From an uncultured Hyphomicrobiales bacterium (GTDB taxonomy: Bacteria > Pseudomonadota > Alphaproteobacteria > Rhizobiales > Devosiaceae), in NCBI GenBank assembly GCA_903828145.1, contig CAIKKY010000010.1, positions 100,039 to 164,038 of the forward strand: a DNA stretch of 64,000 nt, written 5' to 3'. Shown piece after piece: positions 21,455 through 30,960 of this stretch (positions are counted from its first letter, which is position 1; every line of letters starts with the position of its first letter). The notes under the pieces are model-generated. The model was not told where the DNA came from and searched no databases. It worked only from the letters and a program-made list of their open reading frames with translations. Both the position numbers and the translations under genes were made by a program.

Positions 21455-24112
21455 TCAGGCACCCATAATTGCGCGATCAATGTCCGAAAACTGCTGGTCG
21501 CTCACCATGACAAACAAACAGTTCCCCTCGGAACTGTCGGCCCACAAGGCCCCGATCAAGGCCTTCTCTACAGCATCGTCTGCTGTGACTAAATGTTTAC
21601 CCTTGTATTCAACGACCAGAACCCGCCCGTCTTCGAGAAGCGCCACAAAGTCCGGATAAAACTTGTCAGTCGAGGTTTGCAGCCAGAAGGAATGAGGTTG
21701 GCTGGCGGTGTTGCGCACCCAGGTTTTCACCTGGGGCAACCTCTCAAGGTAGACGGCGCAGGCATACTCCTCTCCACTCGGCTCAAGGTCACCGACGACA
21801 CGACAAAAGTGCTTGTTGAAGATTGTCCCGCCCCGGTACGGCTGCCGGTAGGCATATTTTGACTCATCGAATTCCAGTTCCGCTTCGTGGCTTGTTTCAT
21901 AGCTCAGCACGCTGGGGACGAGAACGCGCTGAAAAGCCTGCTTTTCGCGTTCTTCCCGATAGTCAGCAATGGTGCGAGTCAAGGCATCAAGTACCTTGGC
22001 CTTGCCATAGGCGAGCGCTTCCAGCGTCATGCCCCTCGAGCTTTCGAGCGTGTCCAGCGCCTTCTTGATGAACAGTGTCGATGAAGTGCGCGTTATGTCT
22101 TGCCGCGATTGCAGGGGCAGGCGCCTGTCCAGCCAGTTGATCAGGTGTGGCCTGCTCCACCCCCGGTGCTCCAGGGTGAGAGCAAGTTGCTCGTGCAGGT
22201 CCTGCACAAAGGTCACTGTCGTTGTGCCAGCGTTGCTGACATTCAGATGAGCCTCGTTGGCCGCCGTCGTTGGCGGCGCAAAGTGCTTGATTATGGCCGC
22301 CGGGTCGCAGGTCTCAAGCGGCCACGGAACGTCCAGAAAGTGCGCCCGGTCAAAGAGTTCGAGACCATTGCCCTTGCGCACGCAGAGGAGCGGAACAGCG
22401 AAACGCGACGCATCCCGAGGGTCTGCCGGAGGCTTCAGCCGAGCGCCCCTCGACTTGTGGACCAAGGCTTCCACCGCTGAAGCCGCCGTTGCAGGCACCG
22501 CCAGCATGACGGCCGTCCTGTCGTAGTCGGTTAGCGCCCCGCGGGCGAGCAGCTTGCCATTGGCCACATCCACTTTCACCCGATGGCCCGTTGCTGTCTC
22601 CACATTCAGTTTGAAGGCCGCGGCATCCACACCCTCGGGAAGGCTTTCCTCATAGAGATAGGCCGAACCGCCCTCTTCCAGGCCGGTCAGGGTCGCTTCA
22701 TCGGTACGGACCAGAGCCTTGGCTTCGATCCGTTCGAAGCCATTGGCCACCAATCCCTCCTGCAGGTTGGTCGCGGTTTTCTGAAATGCTGTGGTGGTTG
22801 CAAATGCATAGGCCCGGTTCATGTCTTCATTGCGCTTGCGAGAGGCGCGCGGCAGCCGCAGCACCCGGCCCAGAAGCTGTTCCACCGCGCGGGGCGATTT
22901 CTGTTCCGCCACCGAACAGAGCACATAGGCAAAGGAGCAATCCCAGCCTTCTTTCAGCGCCTGTTGGGTAATGATGAAGCGCACCGGGCAATCCCGGTCG
23001 AACAGATCGACGCCATCCAGCCCTTTCGACTCGCCGGTCGCAATCACAACATGCGCGTCCGGCACGCGAAAATCGTTGAGCAGCAGCGCCTTCACCGCTT
23101 CGGCGTGCAGCGTATCCCGGTCTTTGGATTTCGCTTCGGATTGCAGCAGCATGACGGGGCGGATGAATTCGCCCGTGGCCTGTTCTTCTGCCTTTGCCGT
23201 CTCTGTCAGTTCATCCAGCCAGGCAATCGCATCGCTGATGGTTTCATTGGGATCGGCCCGTCCGCGCAGGATCACGGGAAGCTTGATCATCTCCGCCGCT
23301 TTGAGTTCGGCGGCGGAAACCTGATGCAGCACATTCGAGGCGTAGATGCCCTGTTCGGGCTTGTGCTCCTCCGGCGTGACCGGCGTTGCCGTGAATTCGA
23401 TGATCAGCGACGGATTCAGCCGCGCCAGCGTATCGAACGACAGCGCCGAGCGCGCATTGTGGGCTTCATCCACAATCACCATCGGGCGGCGCAAGCGCAA
23501 CACGTTCGCCAGCGACGGCACCGGATCACCGGAAGGGCCCGCGTCCAGCGTGTTGCGCAAGCCGCCGGCAAGCCCGGTGAAATGGTCCATCAATTCGCCA
23601 TTGGCGTCGTAGACCTTACGGCCCTCCGTCTCTTCGATGCGGAAGGCCTGTATCGTCGCGACGATTACCACCGCGCCGCCATCATAATCGGCGCGCCGGG
23701 CATAAAGGGCATCGGCAACCGTCATTACCCGGATATTTTCGCCGAAGCGATCCGCCAGCGCCCGACGGTTCGGGTGCGCCCGGTCCTGAAGTGTTTTCAA
23801 CGTCTGGTCGCGGATCGTCTGCGAGGGCACCAGCCACAGCACGACGGGCGCATCGGTGCGCAGAAAACTGTCGGCGGCAACCGCTACCGAATGCGCCGCA
23901 AGGATTGTCTTGCCGCCGCCGGTGGGAATGCGCAGGCACACATAGGGCAGGCCGGGTAGGCTTGGCACCGGCACAAACGGCCGCTTGGTGAGCGCATAAA
24001 ACGCCGTGTCGGCATCGTTCAATTCAACCGTCTTCTCGAGAAAACGGCGCAGCGCGCTCAGCGTCTGGGTCTGGTAGGTCTTCAGGCTGAACAGGGGCGA
24101 GGCCATGCTCAC
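21455..24112 (-). CDS. Type III restriction endonuclease, Res subunit (DEAD/DEAH helicase-nuclease)
   Basis: YVCLRIPTGGGKTILAAHSV, VDEAHNARS, and C-terminal FYPDFVALLEDGRVLVVEYKGKHL (PD-(D/E)XK); overlaps mod by ATGA. Confidence 0.93.
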   Translation of the reverse strand: MSMASPLFSLKTYQTQTLSALRRFLEKTVELNDADTAFYALTKRPFVPVPSLPGLPYVCLRIPTGGGKTILAAHSVAVAADSFLRTDAPVVLWLVPSQTIRDQTLKTLQDRAHPNRRALADRFGENIRVMTVADALYARRADYDGGAVVIVATIQAFRIEETEGRKVYDANGELMDHFTGLAGGLRNTLDAGPSGDPVPSLANVLRLRRPMVIVDEAHNARSALSFDTLARLNPSLIIEFTATPVTPEEHKPEQGIYASNVLHQVSAAELKAAEMIKLPVILRGRADPNETISDAIAWLDELTETAKAEEQATGEFIRPVMLLQSEAKSKDRDTLHAEAVKALLLNDFRVPDAHVVIATGESKGLDGVDLFDRDCPVRFIITQQALKEGWDCSFAYVLCSVAEQKSPRAVEQLLGRVLRLPRASRKRNEDMNRAYAFATTTAFQKTATNLQEGLVANGFERIEAKALVRTDEATLTGLEEGGSAYLYEESLPEGVDAAAFKLNVETATGHRVKVDVANGKLLARGALTDYDRTAVMLAVPATAASAVEALVHKSRGARLKPPADPRDASRFAVPLLCVRKGNGLELFDRAHFLDVPWPLETCDPAAIIKHFAPPTTAANEAHLNVSNAGTTTVTFVQDLHEQLALTLEHRGWSRPHLINWLDRRLPLQSRQDITRTSSTLFIKKALDTLESSRGMTLEALAYGKAKVLDALTRTIADYREEREKQAFQRVLVPSVLSYETSHEAELEFDESKYAYRQPYRGGTIFNKHFCRVVGDLEPSGEEYACAVYLERLPQVKTWVRNTASQPHSFWLQTSTDKFYPDFVALLEDGRVLVVEYKGKHLVTADDAVEKALIGALWADSSEGNCLFVMVSDQQFSDIDRAIMGA

Positions 24113-25716
24113 AGCCCCTCGATTTGATAGGGGATTTGCTTGAAGGTGACACCAAGACGTGAAAGCCGGTCATCGGGCACCGTGCAGCCTTCGCCATAGA
24201 CGATGCGTGCGCCGCTGAAGCCGGGTTCAGGCAAGGGCAGCGAGTCGAGAACGCCGCCCGTGAGCACATTCCCGGCATTCGTGCTGGCAACGCCCATGGC
24301 GTCGGCATTGTGCAAGAGATAGATCGCCCGGCCTTGGAACGTGCCGATAAGCGGCGTTTCGCCCGTGGCACGGCGCGGAATGGGCGAACCCGTCTCGCAA
24401 AAGAAAACATGGGCAGCAAGGTCGGGGAAACTGACGGCGGCATTGACATTGCCATCGGCGTCAAAAAGGGGCTCGCCAAGGGTGCAGTAGCGGAAGCCGG
24501 AACCAACTAGTTCGGCACTGTCTCGGATCGCGAATTCAAGCCGCTTCTTTGTTACTGCCGTGCAGATGTGGCCGTCCATTTCTATCGCGATAAACTTGCG
24601 TCGTTTTTTCTGTATTTCACCAACACGGAATGCGGCATGTCCAGTTGTTCCACTTCCAGCAAAAGAGTCTAATATAAAATCACCTTCATTGGTCGCAATT
24701 TGAATAATTCGTTCGATCAATCTCGTTGGTGTAGGTGTATCGAATGCTGTTTGCGTACCAAATATTTCTCGGATTTCCTTCTTTGCTTCGTCGGTATGCC
24801 CAACCTCATCGTGCGTCCACCAAGTCCAAGGAGTCATGCCTTCTACTTCGGACAGATATCGCACTACACTCGGCTGCGCGTTTCCGTCCTTGCCCCAATA
24901 AATTCGACCTTGAGACTTCAACTTTACAAATTCGCTTTCGATCATTGACCAACAACGTCCTTCGGGCGGTTGATGCTCTTTGCCCGTCGGCGATATGATG
25001 GTGTACATCTGATTTGGTCGAAATCCCTGCGCTGTCATTGGCAAGCCGCGCCAACGCTTTGTTGGGTCCGTTTCCTTGGGGTTGTCGGGATTGCGGTAGA
25101 CCTTGGATTGCTCCTCGGTGAAATCGATCAAGTTTCGACCATTTTTGAACTTGAGCGGGTCTTTCCCGTAAACAGCAATGTATTCGTGTGCATCACCAAT
25201 CGCTTCGCGGTTTTCGCGGCTGTAGCGCTTTTGCCAAACGTTCGATGCAATGAATTTTTCTCTCCCGAAAATTTCATCCATCACCATCCGTAGTGAGTGG
25301 CTTTCGGCGTCATCAATCGAAATCCAGATCGACCCCTCTTCGCTCAAAAACTCCTTCAGCAACCGCAGGCGCGGATACATCATGCATAGCCATTTGTCGT
25401 GCCGTGACAGGTCCTCGGCTTCCTTGCCAACAACTTTGCCAAGCCACGCCTTCATTTCCGGCGAGTTCACGTTGTCGTTGTAAACCCAGCTTTCGTTGCC
25501 GGTATTATAGGGCGGGTCGATATAGATGCACTTCACCTTGCCCGCATAATACGGAAGCAGTGCTTTGAGCGCTTCGAGGTTATCGCCCTGCACCAGCAGG
25601 TTGCCCGCGTCCGGATCGCCGACGCTTTTGGCTTTGTCGCAATGGATCAGCCGGTACGGCACCTCGCGATGGTGGTTGACCACCGCCTTCTTGCCAAGCC
25701 AGTCCAACGTGGGCAT
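24109..25716 (-). CDS. Type III DNA (adenine-N6) methyltransferase, Mod subunit
   Basis: CIYIDPPYNTGNESWVYNDN (motif IV), DFILDSFAGSGTTGHAAF (motif I); start MPTLDWLGKKAVVNHH at 25716. Confidence 0.94.
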   Translation of the reverse strand: MPTLDWLGKKAVVNHHREVPYRLIHCDKAKSVGDPDAGNLLVQGDNLEALKALLPYYAGKVKCIYIDPPYNTGNESWVYNDNVNSPEMKAWLGKVVGKEAEDLSRHDKWLCMMYPRLRLLKEFLSEEGSIWISIDDAESHSLRMVMDEIFGREKFIASNVWQKRYSRENREAIGDAHEYIAVYGKDPLKFKNGRNLIDFTEEQSKVYRNPDNPKETDPTKRWRGLPMTAQGFRPNQMYTIISPTGKEHQPPEGRCWSMIESEFVKLKSQGRIYWGKDGNAQPSVVRYLSEVEGMTPWTWWTHDEVGHTDEAKKEIREIFGTQTAFDTPTPTRLIERIIQIATNEGDFILDSFAGSGTTGHAAFRVGEIQKKRRKFIAIEMDGHICTAVTKKRLEFAIRDSAELVGSGFRYCTLGEPLFDADGNVNAAVSFPDLAAHVFFCETGSPIPRRATGETPLIGTFQGRAIYLLHNADAMGVASTNAGNVLTGGVLDSLPLPEPGFSGARIVYGEGCTVPDDRLSRLGVTFKQIPYQIEGL

Positions 25717-25951
25717 CCGCTGTCCTTTCCTTCCTCCATGATATAAGTTTTTACACGTATCACGAAAAAGGTCGACAAGCAGTAAAGCGGGGTAGTCCCG
25801 CTCCAGTCGTGCGTCCGCAGACAGCGCTAAGCGGCAGCGCATCAATCGGGGCGCGCGCTATCAGGTTGGCCAGTCTCTGATCCGCCTGCGCGCTGCTGTG
25901 CGCCCGCGCTGACAGCCGCTTGCACTCGGTCGCCTGATGTCTTATTGGCTC

Positions 25952-26035
<84 letters not shown>

Positions 26036-26104
26036 ATTTTTCGTGTGGTTTATCAGTGAGTTAGGCTGATGCCCGCGAGAGCAAAAGAGCCAAGGAAACT
26101 CAGC

Positions 26105-26123
26105 TGTCACAACTGTGTCACAG
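26105..26123 (+). repeat. Paired TGTCACA direct repeat, left end (candidate integrase arm-type sites)
   Basis: TGTCACAACTGTGTCACAG: two TGTCACA units 11 bp apart; matches the right-end TGTCACAACCCTGTCACAC. Confidence 0.55.
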
Positions 26124-26136
26124 CGAGGGACCGGCA

Positions 26137-27132
26137 ATGGCCGCAATACGCAAGCGTGGAGAGAAGTGGCAGGTCCAAGTCAGGCGGCTTGGACAGCGAA
26201 GCGTGTCACGCACATTCATTAGATTGAAGGATGCCCAGGAATGGGCACGCAGCTCGGAAGTGGCTGCAGACCGCGAGGGTCTGGGTGCCGATCGGAGTGC
26301 ACTGAAGAGGCTGACGCTCGGAGAGCTTGTGCGGCGCTACCGCGATGAGGTCGTCGCCAAGAAGAAGAGTACACAGGTGGAGACCATCGTGTTGGATGCC
26401 TTCGCTCGGCATCCGATCTGTAACAAGAGCCTCTCAGCATTAAAGATGACGGACTTCGTTCGCTATCGGGACGAGAGACTGGAAGAGGTGGCTGCAGCCA
26501 CTGTGCGTCGTCAGCTCAATCCGATCCGGCATATGTTCAATGTCGCAATTGATGAATGGGGCATGCCCCTGCCAGAGAACCCGCTTGCCAAGGTGAAGGT
26601 AAAGGGAGCTGACAAGCGGCGAGAGAGGCGGTTGAAAGCTGGCGAGTTTGAGCGCCTCATGCAAGTGGCAGTTGTGTGCCAGACCCCGCACCTTGCAGCC
26701 ATAATCGAGTTCGCGGTCGAGACGGGTATGAGGCGCGGCGAAATCCTCGCCATGCGCTGGGAGCATCTGCAGCTCGACAAAGGGCTGTTACTAATCCCCG
26801 AGACAAAGACGGGACATCCCCGCACCATTCCTCTGACCGCAAGAGCAAAGTGGCTGCTGAGTGCGAGACTAGGCACACAGGGGAGAGTGTTCAGCCTGTC
26901 GGCCAATGCACTCCGACTTGCTTGGGAAAGAGTGACCCGCAAAGCGGGCATAGATGACCTGCACTTCCATGACCTTCGGCATGAGGCGATCAGCCGCTTC
27001 TTCGAGATGGGACTGACAATGCCTGAGGTGGGATCGATCTCTGGGCACAGGGATGCTCGCATGTTGCTGCGCTATGCGCATGCCAAGGTCGAGGAGCTGG
27101 CAGAAAAATTGCAGATCAGTACTCGTCCGTAG
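26137..27132 (+). CDS. int: Tyrosine recombinase/phage integrase
   Basis: VETGMRRGEILAMRWEHL, DLHFHDLRHEAISRFFEMG, SGHRDARMLLRYAH catalytic R-HxxR-H-Y signatures. Confidence 0.95.
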   Translation: MAAIRKRGEKWQVQVRRLGQRSVSRTFIRLKDAQEWARSSEVAADREGLGADRSALKRLTLGELVRRYRDEVVAKKKSTQVETIVLDAFARHPICNKSLSALKMTDFVRYRDERLEEVAAATVRRQLNPIRHMFNVAIDEWGMPLPENPLAKVKVKGADKRRERRLKAGEFERLMQVAVVCQTPHLAAIIEFAVETGMRRGEILAMRWEHLQLDKGLLLIPETKTGHPRTIPLTARAKWLLSARLGTQGRVFSLSANALRLAWERVTRKAGIDDLHFHDLRHEAISRFFEMGLTMPEVGSISGHRDARMLLRYAHAKVEELAEKLQISTRP

Positions 27133-27290
27133 ATGCAAGGTGTATGTCTTTGATAAATATAAAACGCATTTCCTCGTAACATCTTTACATAGGAAATGCG
27201 GCTCCTATCAACTTGTTCAAAATAACTACGACTTGAAACCCATGTCTGTGCATCCAATCTCGCAGCTGTGCAACGGAAAGGAGCACGAGA

Positions 27291-27824
27291 TTGGACACAG
27301 ATACTGTTTTCGACTGCGACGGAAATGCAGTTGAGCTGCTCAGGCCTAATTTTGATGGAATTCCCATCGAACTTCAGGAGCGGTGCCGCTGGGCTGTTTG
27401 GAAGGCGACCCCCCGTGAGGGCAATCCGGGGAAGTTCAACAAGGCCCCCGTCAGCCCAACCACTCGCCGAATGATCGGAACCAACAAGCCGGAGCTGTGG
27501 GGGTCCTTTGCTGAGGCCAAAGCCGCTTATGAAGCGGGCGGCTACACAGGGGTTGGCCTTCTTCTGGATGGGTCTGGCCTCATCGGCATCGACATCGACG
27601 ATGCATCAGCCGCGATGCGGACCGTGCCAGACCTTACCCAGTGGATCAAAGATGCCTCCAAGGCTGGCGCCTACCTTGAGCTTTCTCCCAGCAATAAGGG
27701 CCTTCGTCTCTTTCTAGAAGGTCAGCTTGTCGAAGCCGTGAAGGGCGGACCGCTGGAAGTCTATACCGATAGGCGCTTCATGACTGTCACCGGGCGCCAG
27801 CCGGGAGCTAAGCGCGATGCTTAA
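27291..27824 (+). CDS. Primase-polymerase-like (AEP-type) protein of mobile element
   Basis: RCRWAVWKATPREGNPGKFNKAPVSP, GLIGIDIDDA and ELSPSNKGLRLFLEG resemble phage/satellite prim-pol N-terminal domains. Confidence 0.7.
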   Translation: MDTDTVFDCDGNAVELLRPNFDGIPIELQERCRWAVWKATPREGNPGKFNKAPVSPTTRRMIGTNKPELWGSFAEAKAAYEAGGYTGVGLLLDGSGLIGIDIDDASAAMRTVPDLTQWIKDASKAGAYLELSPSNKGLRLFLEGQLVEAVKGGPLEVYTDRRFMTVTGRQPGAKRDA

Positions 27825-29472
27825 TATTACGGGTGGTCAGAACCTTATCGACCGTTTTGCGGGCATGGCCGCAGCACAGAAGGGCTCTGGCCGCAATGTG
27901 CCTGTCGCTGTGGCAACTGCCACCAATGCCCCGCCTGCGGCGAATAGCAACAAGCAGCACTCGGCGGAAGTAGCCGCAATTTTGGCCGTTGTGTCGCAGG
28001 AGGCGCTTTGGGCCGGGGACTGGCAGAACTGCCTTGACCACTCAGGCAAGTCCTATACGTCCCAAAGCGAGGCCGACTACAGCCTCTTGGGCGCCATCGT
28101 GAAGGAGGCTTACTTCTTGGGCCTCCCCGAGAGCCTGGTGCCGTCCATTGCCGAGCAGGTGTGGGTACAGTCAGGGCTCTACCGGCCTGAAAAACTGCAT
28201 CGTGTTCGCACGCAGGACATTCCCAATCAGATCGAAGATAAGCGCGGATTGCTGCCTCGGACACAGGGTGGTTTGGAAATTATTGGGGGCCCTACGCGCC
28301 ACAAGCGATTGATTGGAGACGGGCGGCTTTCGGTGCCGACAACCCCTCCTCCGCCTCGGGACTACATTCTTGAGGGGCTTCTGCTCAGGTCCACGCCCGC
28401 TGTGTTGGCAGGGGCTGGTGGTACGTCAAAGACCATGTTGTCGATCCAACTGGCGATCGCGTTTGCGCTGGGGCGCGACATCCTTGAGAAGAAGTCTACA
28501 GAGGGTTGCTCCCTGCTGTTGTTAGCCGAAGAAGACCAGAGCGAAGCTAAACGGCGGGTCGGGGCGGTTTGTGCCCACCTCGGGCTGTCACCTGCAGAAC
28601 GGCTGATGGTCGAGGAACGTGTGCGGATTTTCCCGCTTGTGGGGGTCGATGCTCGGCTGACTGCATTTGACCAGAAGGTGCGTAGCCTGGCGAGCACAGC
28701 CTTTGATGAGGAGATCATCGCTACCGCCCAACAGATTGTGTCAGGAACCGGCATTCCTATGAGTTTGGTTGTTTTGGACCACGCTGGCATTATGCACGGC
28801 GGCATGTTCGATGCCCGCGAAGATACCGCACAGACGATGCGTATTGTTGCCCGAATTGCCCAGGAGACGAAGGCAGCTACCCTGCTGCTAGCGCATTCCC
28901 CGAAAGCATCAGCCTCAAAGGACTTTTCTGATGCGCAGGACGTCGCGGGTTCGGCAGCGTGGACGGACCATGCTCGTGCGGCCTTTGTTTTGCGCTCGAT
29001 GACGAAGGCAGCGGCAAAGCCGTTCGGCATCCCTGATGCCCTGCTGGGGAATTATGTGACCTTCAGCGTGGTGAAGAACAACTATGGCCCGTCACACGAG
29101 AGCATTCCTTTGGAGCGCTACGTTGTGCCGAACTACTCCGTCAGCGTTTTGCAGCCCTATAACCAGATTGCCGTCATGCGGTCCGCCCAGCCTTCGCTGG
29201 TGGACAAAGTGGTAAAACTCGTCGGCGACCACCCCCGCCAGTACTCGAAGACGACGCTGCGCGAAAAGCATAGCGGGATCAGGGGGACCTTGGGAGCCAG
29301 TAAGCAAAACGTTGCTGATGCCATTGAGCAGGCACTCTCGAGCGGCAGGCTCGTTCAAGTGAAACCCTCCGCTGCGGACCGCAAGGCTCATGGGCTCAAA
29401 GCACAGGTTAGGGAAGTCCTAGACACTCCCAGCCGCCTGCCGCCTGCCGCCCAATCGGACGGCAACGCCTAA
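27817..29472 (+). CDS. RepA-like hexameric helicase / AAA ATPase
   Basis: VLAGAGGTSKTMLSIQLAIAFALG Walker A, SLVVLDHAGIMHG Walker B-like, ATLLLAHSPK; overlaps upstream prim ORF by 8 nt. Confidence 0.85.
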   Translation: MLNITGGQNLIDRFAGMAAAQKGSGRNVPVAVATATNAPPAANSNKQHSAEVAAILAVVSQEALWAGDWQNCLDHSGKSYTSQSEADYSLLGAIVKEAYFLGLPESLVPSIAEQVWVQSGLYRPEKLHRVRTQDIPNQIEDKRGLLPRTQGGLEIIGGPTRHKRLIGDGRLSVPTTPPPPRDYILEGLLLRSTPAVLAGAGGTSKTMLSIQLAIAFALGRDILEKKSTEGCSLLLLAEEDQSEAKRRVGAVCAHLGLSPAERLMVEERVRIFPLVGVDARLTAFDQKVRSLASTAFDEEIIATAQQIVSGTGIPMSLVVLDHAGIMHGGMFDAREDTAQTMRIVARIAQETKAATLLLAHSPKASASKDFSDAQDVAGSAAWTDHARAAFVLRSMTKAAAKPFGIPDALLGNYVTFSVVKNNYGPSHESIPLERYVVPNYSVSVLQPYNQIAVMRSAQPSLVDKVVKLVGDHPRQYSKTTLREKHSGIRGTLGASKQNVADAIEQALSSGRLVQVKPSAADRKAHGLKAQVREVLDTPSRLPPAAQSDGNA

Positions 29473-29485
29473 AAAAGGCGGGTTC

Positions 29486-29582
29486 AAAGGCCCGGATTTA
29501 CAGGGGTTACAGCCGCTTTTTTTGTGCCGCCCGCAACTACCCCCCTCACAGGCGGCTGAAACCCTAACAAATCCGGGCCTTT
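29486..29582. repeat. Long imperfect inverted repeat (31-nt arms, 35-nt loop)
   Basis: 29486-29516 AAAGGCCCGGATTTACAGGGGTTACAGCCGC pairs with 29552-29582 GCGGCTGAAACCCTAACAAATCCGGGCCTTT at 26 of 31 positions. Confidence 0.85.
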
Positions 29583-29601
29583 CAGCCGCCCTCCAAACCT
29601 A

Positions 29602-29635
29602 ACGTCTTACAGACGTCTGTCGCCTTCGGGCGACA
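29602..29635. other. Tandem small hairpins in the structured non-coding block
   Basis: ACGTCT-TAC-AGACGT followed by TGTCGCC-TTCG-GGCGACA. Confidence 0.75.
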
Positions 29636-29786
29636 AGACTGTCTGCCTGTGCACAGAAAGGGTAGCCTATGCGTTTGAACACTGCCCACGTAGGCTCACC
29701 TCTTTTAGGGGGCTTTGATACGTTCATCAGGGTCGGACCCCAGCTAAAACGGCGCTCTATACAGGGCGCCGCCATCACTAACCCGT

Positions 29787-29815
29787 GTGCCTCGTTAGGC
29801 ACTTTCTTCAATTCT
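29787..29815 (+). terminator. Candidate terminator closing the structured non-coding block
   Basis: GTGCCT-CGTT-AGGCAC followed by TTTCTTCAATTCTT. Confidence 0.5.
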
Positions 29816-29890
29816 TGGTCACAGCTTTCCAACTGACACGACAGTGTATCAATGATAGTATATGTATGTGATCACGCAGAGGTGCGCCAT

Positions 29891-30184
29891 ATGAGCACGA
29901 AGACGTTTCTGATATTGTCTGCGCTTGCAATATTTGCAGCAGTATCGTTATCCAACGGCATGTTGAATGGATTTATGGCAACAATTTTATGCTTTTTCTT
30001 GGCCGGATTTTTTGGTTTTATGTTTTCTTTTGTGTTTGGCGACAGCGCAGGCCGTGTCGCTCTGTTTATAGTCATGGGGATTCTCGTTTTCGCTGCCGTC
30101 ACATCCCCGGAAAGTTTTAGAGGCGGCGGGCGGTATAGTTGGGAGGGTGATACCTGCGTCCAAAGCCGATACGTCGGATGTTGA
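29891..30184 (+). CDS. Small multi-pass membrane protein (cargo)
   Basis: MSTKTFLILSALAIFAAVSLSNGMLNGFMATILCFFLAGFFGFMFSFVFG..VALFIVMGILVFAAVTS: three hydrophobic segments. Confidence 0.65.
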   Translation: MSTKTFLILSALAIFAAVSLSNGMLNGFMATILCFFLAGFFGFMFSFVFGDSAGRVALFIVMGILVFAAVTSPESFRGGGRYSWEGDTCVQSRYVGC

Positions 30185-30210
30185 AGTTCTGCCGCCACCA
30201 GTGAGGAGCC

Positions 30211-30558
30211 ATGTACCTGCGACATTACCGGGAACAGCTGCGGCAAATCAGGGAAGCGAGCCTCCGTGCGGAGGAGGAGCAGCGCCAGCGCAAGGCTAGT
30301 CAGAGTGCAGCGCCGACCTACAAGCCCCTTGACCAGCAGATCGAGGAACTGATGCGCTCGCTACCCCCTGCGCAGAGGGACCGTCCTTGGTCGATGGATG
30401 AACTGGTGCTCAGGCTACAAGGGCGCTATCGCCCCCATCCACATCCGAAGGATGTCGGGACAGCCCTGAGGCGGCTAGGCTGGCAGAGGGTGAGGGATTG
30501 GTCTGCTGTCGGCTGCGGTATGCGAGTTTGGACACGAAGCGAAAATCACGGAAGTTAA
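30211..30558 (+). CDS. Hypothetical protein with possible winged-helix C-terminus
   Basis: 115 aa, charged N-terminal helix (RQIREASLRAEEEQRQRK); PWSMDELVLRLQGRYRPHPHPKDVGTALRRLGWQRVR resembles wHTH. Confidence 0.55.
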   Translation: MYLRHYREQLRQIREASLRAEEEQRQRKASQSAAPTYKPLDQQIEELMRSLPPAQRDRPWSMDELVLRLQGRYRPHPHPKDVGTALRRLGWQRVRDWSAVGCGMRVWTRSENHGS

Positions 30559-30815
30559 CTGTTCGTTTTAAATCGCGAGAAGAAACACACGCACAAGATA
30601 ACAATACCCCACGCCCACATCTCTCCGTTGTCTAGGCCGGGAAGCGTCACAAAATCGCGCACAAGCGCGGCCAAAATGCATAGGCCACCAACGGCATATC
30701 CTAATAAGCGCATTTGTGGGCTCCGGTAGCACCAGTACAGAAATCCGATCCCCAAACCCCACCGGAGCATCTGATTAATTGTTTCTTCGAACATTTTCCG
30801 CCTTTCGGGCTCCAC
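30555..30815 (-). CDS. Small membrane protein
   Basis: 86 aa with hydrophobic segments LLGYAVGGLCILAALV and MWAWGIVILCVCFF; tail-to-tail with upstream ORF. Confidence 0.5.
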   Translation of the reverse strand: MEPERRKMFEETINQMLRWGLGIGFLYWCYRSPQMRLLGYAVGGLCILAALVRDFVTLPGLDNGEMWAWGIVILCVCFFSRFKTNS

Positions 30816-30960
30816 AGGGAAGAGTGCTCGCAGTCAGCATCTAAAGTCACACGGTGGCAGCTGCGTAACGCTCTGACAGAGAGTATCAAATTGGCGCTTG
30901 CATGCGAGACTGTTCTTGTTCAGTTTGCGGCTAGGATGGCCAAGGCGTTTCGGTGTCAAT

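Noticed and set aside
22583-23959. 458-aa plus-strand ORF opposite the type III res gene
   Set aside because: Low-complexity antisense translation; Res motifs lie on the minus strand.
27817-27824. Primase/helicase pseudogene split by frameshift
   Set aside because: The overlap has a proper stop and ATG start and both proteins carry intact motifs, so coupling is more likely; retained only as a checkable alternative.
29599-29832. 77-aa minus-strand ORF in the structured block
   Set aside because: Coincides with hairpins and a terminator-like sequence, with no recognisable domain; block more likely non-coding.
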